Part shown: piece after piece, positions 7,285-11,428 of the stretch
How the letters are laid out: each line of letters starts with the position of its first letter
How positions within the stretch are numbered: position 1 is the stretch's first letter
NCBI RefSeq assembly: GCF_900764565.1
Contig: NZ_CAAFOM010000137.1
Location: forward strand, 1 to 11,428
Direction: 5' to 3'
DNA length: 11,428 nucleotides
From: an uncultured Catenibacterium sp.
GTDB taxonomy: Bacteria > Bacillota_I > Bacilli_A > Erysipelotrichales > Coprobacillaceae
The notes under the pieces: generated by a model
Told to the model about the DNA's origin: nothing
Seen by the model: only the letters and a program-made list of their open reading frames with translations
Databases searched by the model: none
Program-made: the position numbers and the translations under genes

Positions 7285-8712
7285 ATGTTTTACCCTATTA
7301 GAACAATCATCACCCAGGATGCTGAAATAGATGATCAGAACTCTTTGAGACATATTCTTCTTTATGCCAATGAGATTGAAATACAAGGTATTGTACAGAC
7401 ATCCTCAATCTTTCACTGGAAAGGACAACCTGGAAAGATTGGTCCAAGTGATAAGGCTGATTATAATCAGCCTTATCGCTGGACTGGCACAAAGTGGATG
7501 CAGGAAGTGATGGATGATTATACTGTAGATTATAAACATCTTGTAACACATGATTCAAATTATCCTTCTCCTGATTATTTAAGAAGTCTTATTCAAATTG
7601 GTAATATTGGATATCCAGGAGAAATGGATTCTTCTACACCAGGTTCAGAATTAATTAAAGAAAGAATATTAGATGAAGATCCTAGACCACTCTATATTCA
7701 AGTTTGGGGTGGTACGAATACAATCGCTCGTGCTCTTTATGATATAGAACAGGAATATAAAGAGAATGAGAATTGGTTATCAATCAAAGAAAAAATAGAA
7801 AATAAGGTTATTTTAACTGCCTGTGGCGAACAGGATGATACATATCAGAACTATATTTCAGAAGTTTATCCAGGTATGCAGTTTGTAAAATGCGTAATGA
7901 TGAACAGCTATGGATATGGCTGGAATAAAATGCCTGAAGGAAGCAGCAAAGAGACTCTTAGAGCTGATTTTATGAAAGACAATATCCTCAATATTGGTGC
8001 ATTAATGCGTGGATATGCTTCTTGGGCTGATGATAAGTATTACGAAGGTGAAGAGGATAGATCTCAATTTGGAGCAAATAAAAACCTTCTTGTTGACTGG
8101 TGGGGTAAGAAATATGGTATGGGTACACATATGCCTTATGATTTCTTATCGGAAGGTGATTCCCCTACTTTCTTCTGTCTACTACCCTGGGGTTTAAGAT
8201 GTCTTGAAAATTTCTCATATGGTGGATTATCTGGAAGATATGAAAAAGATGATTCCAAGAAAAATTCAAAGGGTATGACTTTAAATTATTGGAATCCTGT
8301 AGAAGATATCTATATCGATGATCAAGGCAAAGAAGTATATACAGAATCTATGTGGTATTATGTGTCTTCTATTCAAAGAGATCTTGCTGCAAGAGCCTCT
8401 TGGTGTATTACTGATGATAAAGAAGAAGCACCTGTATTATCTATCAAAGAGTCTCTTGATATGAAAGCTGATAAAAGAACATCTGTGAGAATTCATCTCA
8501 ACAAAGAAGAGAATGTACTCTATAAGGCGAAGTATTATAAAGAAGCTTCTACTTATAAAGGAAATATTTCTGTTAATATAGATGATTCAATAAAGATTAA
8601 TATACCTGAAGATGTTAAATCAGGTGATACTCTACATATTATCATCGAAGCAACAAACGCTTATAAACATCAACTTTCTAGATTTAAACAAATTATCATA
8701 ACAATCAATTAA
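7285..8712 (+). CDS. DUF1593/Sde182-like protein with nucleoside hydrolase-like fold
   Basis: 475 residues with no signal peptide. The N-terminus TIITQDAEIDDQNSL (7-21) corresponds to the calcium-binding DTDPGIDDA loop of inosine/uridine nucleoside hydrolases, in the DUF1593 version (T-x-D-x-E-x-D-D). Further family-like blocks are HDSNYPSPDYLRSLI (89-103), VWGGTNTIARAL (140-151), EGDSPTFFCLLPWGL (290-304) and a C-terminal beta-sandwich (about 382-475) of the kind in the cellulose-binding protein Sde182, with YYKEASTYKG and DTLHIIIEATN. Known relatives I recall are mostly exported proteins of polysaccharide degraders, and no reaction is firmly established. Here the gene starts 2 nt after the PTS stop with only a weak ribosome binding site, so it is translationally coupled. 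I infer a cytoplasmic hydrolase acting on the sugar phosphate or glycoside delivered by that PTS. Family assignment is fairly sure; function is not. Confidence 0.85.
   Translation: MFYPIRTIITQDAEIDDQNSLRHILLYANEIEIQGIVQTSSIFHWKGQPGKIGPSDKADYNQPYRWTGTKWMQEVMDDYTVDYKHLVTHDSNYPSPDYLRSLIQIGNIGYPGEMDSSTPGSELIKERILDEDPRPLYIQVWGGTNTIARALYDIEQEYKENENWLSIKEKIENKVILTACGEQDDTYQNYISEVYPGMQFVKCVMMNSYGYGWNKMPEGSSKETLRADFMKDNILNIGALMRGYASWADDKYYEGEEDRSQFGANKNLLVDWWGKKYGMGTHMPYDFLSEGDSPTFFCLLPWGLRCLENFSYGGLSGRYEKDDSKKNSKGMTLNYWNPVEDIYIDDQGKEVYTESMWYYVSSIQRDLAARASWCITDDKEEAPVLSIKESLDMKADKRTSVRIHLNKEENVLYKAKYYKEASTYKGNISVNIDDSIKINIPEDVKSGDTLHIIIEATNAYKHQLSRFKQIIITIN
7450..7477. repeat. Perfect 28-bp palindrome inside the DUF1593 gene
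   Basis: GATAAGGCTGATTA (7450-7463) is followed with no gap by its exact reverse complement (7464-7477). It falls in codon register, so both strands would spell the same peptide (DKADYNQPY, residues 56-64 of the real protein). In RNA it could fold to an 11-bp hairpin with a six-base loop. No T run follows, so it is not an intrinsic terminator. Confidence 0.9.
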
Positions 8713-8749
8713 AAATGAGCTGTAACAATTGCGTTACAGCTCATTTTTT
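8711..8749. terminator. Bidirectional terminator closing the PTS/DUF1593 operon
   Basis: A 16-bp perfect stem (8711-8726 with 8733-8748) around a six-base loop, with A and T runs at its two ends so that it works on either strand. It starts within the DUF1593 stop codon and its right arm touches the stop of the convergent DUF4177 gene (8748-8750). Confidence 0.88.
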
Positions 8750-9002
8750 AGTCTATTCTTTCAAATACCATTGTTGCCTGAATCTTATCTCCTCCTAGGA
8801 AACCTTTTGATCCAGAAGATGAAGTAGAAATAGTATGTAACTTATATCCTTTTTCAGCCTGCTTATTAATTTCAGCCTGAAGATTCGTCAAGCTCTTTGT
8901 ACCAGATCCTGTACCTAGAAACTTTTCAGTGAGTACTACCTGTAATACAACATACTTATCTCTATTATCATGTGATGCTTTACCTGCCACATCATCCCAC
9001 AT
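8748..9002 (-). CDS. Small DUF4177-type protein
   Basis: 84 residues, soluble, no signal peptide or membrane segment. The pattern KYVVLQVVLTEKFLGTGSGTKSLTNLQAEINKQAEKGYKLHTIS...ATMVFERI fits DUF4177: a short alpha/beta domain beginning with a Y-x-V-V strand, a helix ending in EKGYKL (normally EGWEL), and a final hydrophobic strand ending in ER. The biological role of the family is unknown. The stretch SSSGSKGFLGGDK before the last strand is a glycine/serine loop. GGGAGG lies upstream of the ATG with 7 nt spacing. A TATAAT on the minus strand (9033-9028) could be its own -10, but I see no good -35. It may also be read with the gene at 9621, since no terminator is visible between them. Confidence 0.75.
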   Translation of the reverse strand: MWDDVAGKASHDNRDKYVVLQVVLTEKFLGTGSGTKSLTNLQAEINKQAEKGYKLHTISTSSSGSKGFLGGDKIQATMVFERID

Positions 9003-9081
9003 AAGAACGCCTCCCTTCTATATCTCTATTATAGTAGAAGTTGTTCTTAGATGAGTTGAATTAGTCTCTGACAACGCCTTA

Positions 9082-9621
9082 TTATAGGTGCTTATTTAAT
9101 ATTTTTATATTATTTAACTTTAAAGAATCAAGTAAATAATCATAATTATCAGATAAAGCGTCTATCTTAATCAATTTTCTGCCTAATCGATCATATAAGA
9201 TCATTGCATCCTTCTTATCAATAATCACCTTTTCAATATCAGTGATAGATAATACTTTCTTAATATGAAATATTCTATGTATCTCTAATTGAGAATCATT
9301 GACTTTTACACCCCATATAGATGCCCAGACAACACCATATAAGCCTATAGCCCCAAAAATAGAAGAGACATACAAATGTCCCATTTCTACCGTTTCATTG
9401 CCTTTCATATAGAAATAACCAAATAAAATAAACATAATCATTCCAAGTAAAAACTGTGCCATACAGGCATATTTCAATACTTCCGGTGCTTTAACCCTAT
9501 AGTGTGTAGTACTTACATTCTTATCAATTGTTTTAGTTTTAATAGATAAATGTGAGATCACTTCACCAACAATACCTAACACTATCGCAATAATAATATA
9601 TCTAATTAGAGTTCCTATCAT
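9082..9621 (-). CDS. Membrane protein with probable bacterial PH-like C-terminal domain
   Basis: About 179 residues when started at the ATG at 9621, which has AGAGGTG about 8 nt upstream; a longer frame reaching 9681 would include that ribosome binding site in its coding region and is unlikely. Three hydrophobic segments are visible: residues about 1-20 (LIRYIIIAIVLGIVGEVI), about 55-75 (FLLGMIMFILFGYFYM), and about 83-103 (SSIFGAIGLYGVVWASIWG). The tail VNDSQLEIHRIFHIKKVLSITDIEKVIIDKKDAMILYDRLGRKLIKID has the strand pattern of small bacterial PH-like (YdbT/DUF-type) domains. Function is unknown. It ends in a double stop (TAATAA). It sits just behind the terminator of the methionine synthase-like gene and has its own candidate promoter. 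Confidence 0.7.
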   Translation of the reverse strand: MIGTLIRYIIIAIVLGIVGEVISHLSIKTKTIDKNVSTTHYRVKAPEVLKYACMAQFLLGMIMFILFGYFYMKGNETVEMGHLYVSSIFGAIGLYGVVWASIWGVKVNDSQLEIHRIFHIKKVLSITDIEKVIIDKKDAMILYDRLGRKLIKIDALSDNYDYLLDSLKLNNIKILNKHL

Positions 9622-9645
9622 AATATGTTCACCTCTTATATATAA

Positions 9646-9674
9646 ATTATATTTTATTACACTTATTTCTACAA
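9646..9674 (-). promoter_or_regulatory. Candidate promoter of the PH-like membrane protein gene
   Basis: On the minus strand: TTGTAG (9674-9669), 17-bp spacer, perfect TATAAT (9651-9646). It lies immediately downstream of the terminator at 9680-9710 and about 25 nt before the chosen start. Confidence 0.45.
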
Positions 9675-9679
9675 GATAC

Positions 9680-9710
9680 AAAAATACCCTCTAGGTTATC
9701 CTAGAGGATA
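9680..9710 (-). terminator. Intrinsic terminator of the methionine synthase-like gene
   Basis: Reading leftward, an 11-bp stem (9710-9700 with 9695-9685, one G-T pair) around a four-base loop is followed by five T. It begins 3 nt after the stop codon at 9714-9716. Confidence 0.85.
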
Positions 9711-9713
9711 CTA

Positions 9714-10817
9714 TTAACCCCAGACTTCTTCTGCGATTTCTTTAACTAATTTTAATTTTGCCCACTGTTCTTCTTCTGTAATCTTATTACCAATCTCACA
9801 AGAAGCAAAACCACATTGTGGACTTAAAGATAAACGTTCAAGAGGAATATACTTGCTTGCTTCCTTGATTCTCTGAATGATTTTTTCGTTATCTTCTAAT
9901 TCTGGACGTTTTGTGGTGATTAATCCTAAGACAACCTTCTTATCTCCAGAAACTTTTGAAAGAGGCTTGAAACCTCCTGAACGTTCATCATCATATTCTA
10001 AGTAGTATGCATTCACATTCTCTTCACCAAATAATAGATCAGCCACACCATCATAAGCACCTGAACTAAAGAATGTAGAATGATAATTACCACGACATAC
10101 ATGTGTATTGATTTCTAAGTCCTTTGGACTTGCAGCGACTACTTCATTATTGAGTGCAAGTAGTCTTTTCTTATAGTCTTCTAATGCAGCACCTTTACGT
10201 CCTGTAAGTCCACATGCAAGCTGTGGATTGACCATACCACCCCATACGCAGTCATCAAACTGCAATACACGGCATCCTGCATCATAGATTTCATGGACAA
10301 ATTCTATATATGCTTTCACAACATCCTTAGCAAACGCATCTTCATTTTCATAAATGCTTAATGTATTTCTAAGTAACTGTGCACCTGTAAAGTAAGCATA
10401 GAACTGTCCTGGTGAAGGAATTGTCTGTTTAGCAACTGTATTTTCATCTTCAAACTGTTTTACAAACTTGAAATGTTCTACTAAAGGATGATGATCACAG
10501 CTGATCTTACCTGTAACATAAGTATCATCAATCATAGCAGCTTCACCATCAAATGTAGTATTACCTTCTATTGTCTTTTTATGTTCTACACCATTAAATC
10601 CCCACATAAAGTCTAAATGCCATGTAGAACGTCTAAATTCACCATCAGTGATTGTATTATAGCCTAGTTCTTTAATCTTAGTGATAAGTTCACTAATGCA
10701 TTCATCTTCTATCTTTTTTAATTCTTCTGCATTAATTGTATTATTCTCAAAATCTCTTCTTGCCTTCTTAAGTCTTTCAGGTCTTAAGAAGCTACCTACA
10801 TAATCATATCTATTCAT
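9714..10817 (-). CDS. MetE-like C-terminal-domain protein (cobalamin-independent methionine synthase family, YxjG/YxjH type)
   Basis: 367 residues matching only the catalytic half of MetE (a full MetE is about 750). The start YDYVGSFLRPERLKKAR is typical of the short YxjG/YxjH group, and the body is a TIM-barrel. All four zinc ligands of the catalytic domain are present (numbers from the chosen start): His239 and Cys241 in NTHVCRGNYH, Glu274 in YYLEYDD, and Cys335 in LSPQCGFAS. It should therefore transfer a methyl group to a thiol, probably homocysteine, to make methionine. The methyl donor for these short proteins is not settled and is unlikely to be folate alone, as the N-terminal MetE half is missing. 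I chose the ATG at 10817 because AAGGAGA lies 8 nt upstream; the open frame extends to 10862 without a ribosome binding site. No S-box or T-box leader was found in the 78 nt upstream. Confidence 0.9.
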   Translation of the reverse strand: MNRYDYVGSFLRPERLKKARRDFENNTINAEELKKIEDECISELITKIKELGYNTITDGEFRRSTWHLDFMWGFNGVEHKKTIEGNTTFDGEAAMIDDTYVTGKISCDHHPLVEHFKFVKQFEDENTVAKQTIPSPGQFYAYFTGAQLLRNTLSIYENEDAFAKDVVKAYIEFVHEIYDAGCRVLQFDDCVWGGMVNPQLACGLTGRKGAALEDYKKRLLALNNEVVAASPKDLEINTHVCRGNYHSTFFSSGAYDGVADLLFGEENVNAYYLEYDDERSGGFKPLSKVSGDKKVVLGLITTKRPELEDNEKIIQRIKEASKYIPLERLSLSPQCGFASCEIGNKITEEEQWAKLKLVKEIAEEVWG

Positions 10818-10878
10818 TGTAATTGTCTCCTTATTGCGTGAGTTCATTGTATCAGAGATCATCTGTAAGTAGAAATAC

Positions 10879-10907
10879 GTATAATTGTAGGTACGCTATA
10901 GATTCAA
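10879..10907 (-). promoter_or_regulatory. Candidate promoter of the methionine synthase-like gene
   Basis: On the minus strand: TTGAAT (10907-10902), 17-bp spacer, TTATAC (10884-10879). The -35 lies in the last codons of the upstream small membrane protein gene. Cotranscription with that gene is equally possible, since no terminator separates them. Confidence 0.35.
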
Positions 10908-11159
10908 ACTATGGATACGATACATCAGCAATGTACTTGTATTAAGAAACAAGAAACATATGAGTAATGTAATTATCCCTTTAACCCCTAACATATTCAT
11001 AGAATTAATAAGAGGAAGCATACGAACACAGGAATAAGCAATACTGAATTCAATCAATATATATGTAGAATGTTTCCTGAAGATATATTGTAGTAGTATC
11101 AAAACAATCATTAACGGCAAGGACGTTTTAATAACGGATAAAATAATTTCTTTATACAT
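10896..11159 (-). CDS. Small hydrophobic membrane protein, unrecognised
   Basis: 87 residues starting MYKEIILSVIKTSLPLMIVLILLQYIF. Two or three membrane segments are likely: about 5-27, about 30-50 (YILIEFSIAYSCVRMLPLI) and about 58-80 (GIITLLICFLFLNTSTLLMY). I do not recognise the family. AGAGGTG lies about 8 nt before the ATG at 11159, whereas the nearby ATG at 11165 is only 2 nt from it. The frame stays open for a further 58 codons to 11339, but that far start has no ribosome binding site and lies inside the divergent tRNA promoter, so I exclude it. The gene is 78 nt upstream of the methionine synthase-like gene on the same strand, with no terminator between. A functional link is possible but unsupported. 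Confidence 0.55.
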   Translation of the reverse strand: MYKEIILSVIKTSLPLMIVLILLQYIFRKHSTYILIEFSIAYSCVRMLPLINSMNMLGVKGIITLLICFLFLNTSTLLMYRIHSLNL

Positions 11160-11261
11160 AGTCATTTCACCTCTTTTTTCTATTATGTGAGTCAAATATA
11201 AGAGAATTATGTGATTGGTATATAAAATGTAATTTATGTCGATTATTTCATCATAAAACCG

Positions 11262-11290
11262 TTTATAAGGTTTTCTCATAGAGTAAACAA
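11262..11290 (-). promoter_or_regulatory. Candidate promoter of the small membrane protein gene
   Basis: On the minus strand: TTGTTT (11290-11285), 17-bp spacer, TATAAA (11267-11262). It would give a leader of about 95 nt. The 224-bp gap between this gene and the tRNA (11160-11383) otherwise shows only AT-rich sequence and the tRNA promoter. Confidence 0.35.
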
Positions 11291-11333
11291 ATAAATTTTT
11301 ATACACTTTTTTCAACTTTTTTCTTAAAAACTC

Positions 11334-11362
11334 TTGCATTTATGTGAAATCCATAGTATATT
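11334..11362 (+). promoter_or_regulatory. Promoter of the tRNA-Cys gene
   Basis: TTGCAT (11334-11339, four of six to TTGACA), 17-bp spacer, TATATT (11357-11362). The expected start near 11369 is about 15 nt before the mature tRNA end, a normal 5' leader length. Confidence 0.65.
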
Positions 11363-11383
11363 ATACGAGCGCCATGAAGCAAT

Positions 11384-11428
11384 GGTTCCATAGCCAAGTT
11401 GGTAAGGCAGAAGACTGCAACTCTTCGA
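11384..11428 (+). tRNA. tRNA-Cys(GCA), 5' part, cut by the right edge
   Basis: The 5' acceptor strand GGTTCCA (11384-11390) is followed by T8, a D-arm with stem GCC/GGC and the invariant GG in its loop, then an anticodon stem GAAGA/TCTTC (11410-11414 with 11422-11426). The seven-base loop CTGCAAC has anticodon GCA at 11417-11419. The variable loop, T-arm and 3' acceptor strand lie beyond the window, so the acceptor pairing cannot be checked. It may be the first gene of a longer tRNA cluster. Confidence 0.88.

Noticed and set aside
7450..7477. The palindrome as an intrinsic terminator within the operon
   Set aside because: It is not followed by a T run and lies in the middle of an intact coding sequence.
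7310..7558. Open frame on the minus strand inside the DUF1593 gene containing the same DKADYNQPY peptide
   Set aside because: The repeated peptide is a direct result of the 28-bp palindrome lying in codon register. There is no ribosome binding site, and the plus-strand gene has clear family motifs throughout.
9622..9681. Longer N-terminus for the PH-like membrane protein
   Set aside because: The extension contains the AGAGGTG ribosome binding site and the candidate -10 region, and has no ribosome binding site of its own.
10818..11383. S-box or T-box leader upstream of the methionine synthase-like gene
   Set aside because: The 78-nt gap is too short, and neither it nor the region upstream of the small membrane gene shows the conserved cores (for example the T-box GGTGGNACC-like block) or a leader terminator.
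1..11428. Alternative genetic code (TGA as Trp), prompted by the absence of TGA stops in the intact genes
   Set aside because: TGG is used freely for tryptophan and no in-frame TGA occurs in any intact gene; in the visible decayed exonuclease a TGA accompanies a TAA and a frameshift. Standard code with a TAA/TAG preference explains this.
1..11428. Mobile elements, CRISPR arrays or phage genes
   Set aside because: No transposase, integrase, terminal repeats, regularly spaced repeats or phage-like genes were seen. Gene order and orientation look like ordinary chromosomal sequence.

Overview
The window is AT-rich, uses the standard genetic code (TGG for Trp; every intact gene ends in TAA or TAG), has strong GGAGG-type ribosome binding sites and short hairpin-plus-T terminators. 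This points to a low-GC Firmicute. The gene content (ATP-type PEP carboxykinase, UMF1-type transporter, BglF-like PTS, short MetE-like protein) would suit a gut Erysipelotrichia/Coprobacillaceae-type bacterium. That placement is an inference from style and content, not a database match.

Layout. At the left edge is the start of a decayed DnaQ-type exonuclease gene (minus strand), lying just behind the ATP-dependent PEP carboxykinase gene pckA (minus). A divergent promoter region of about 250 bp separates pckA from a rightward overlapping pair: a zinc-dependent phospholipase C-like protein and a UMF1-type major facilitator transporter. This pair ends at a terminator shared with a leftward AraC-family regulator. 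The AraC gene is divergent from a two-gene operon that starts at 5429: a complete B-C-A enzyme II of the beta-glucoside PTS family, then, 2 nt later, a DUF1593/Sde182-like protein with a nucleoside-hydrolase-like fold. A long bidirectional hairpin closes that operon. The right third is leftward and housekeeping-like: a DUF4177 protein, a membrane protein with a probable PH-like tail, a short zinc-dependent methionine-synthase-like protein with all four zinc ligands, and a small unrecognised membrane protein. A rightward tRNA-Cys(GCA) gene is cut by the right edge.

How the genes work together. The strongest candidate for an undescribed system is the AraC / PTS / DUF1593 cluster (4241-8712). 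The enzyme II would import and phosphorylate a sugar or glycoside. The DUF1593 protein takes the place normally held by a 6-phospho-beta-glucosidase, and it lacks a signal peptide, so it probably acts in the cytoplasm on the phosphorylated product. The intergenic region carries face-to-face promoters, a near-consensus catabolite-responsive element (cre) at the expected start of PTS transcription, an 8-bp direct repeat spaced 30 bp, and no obvious LicT-type antiterminator. Control by the AraC protein plus carbon catabolite repression is therefore likely. The DUF1593 gene also contains an exact 28-bp palindrome that its coding role does not obviously require.

No CRISPR array, insertion sequence, integrase, rRNA or replication origin was seen. 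No gene-free stretch exceeds 300 bp.
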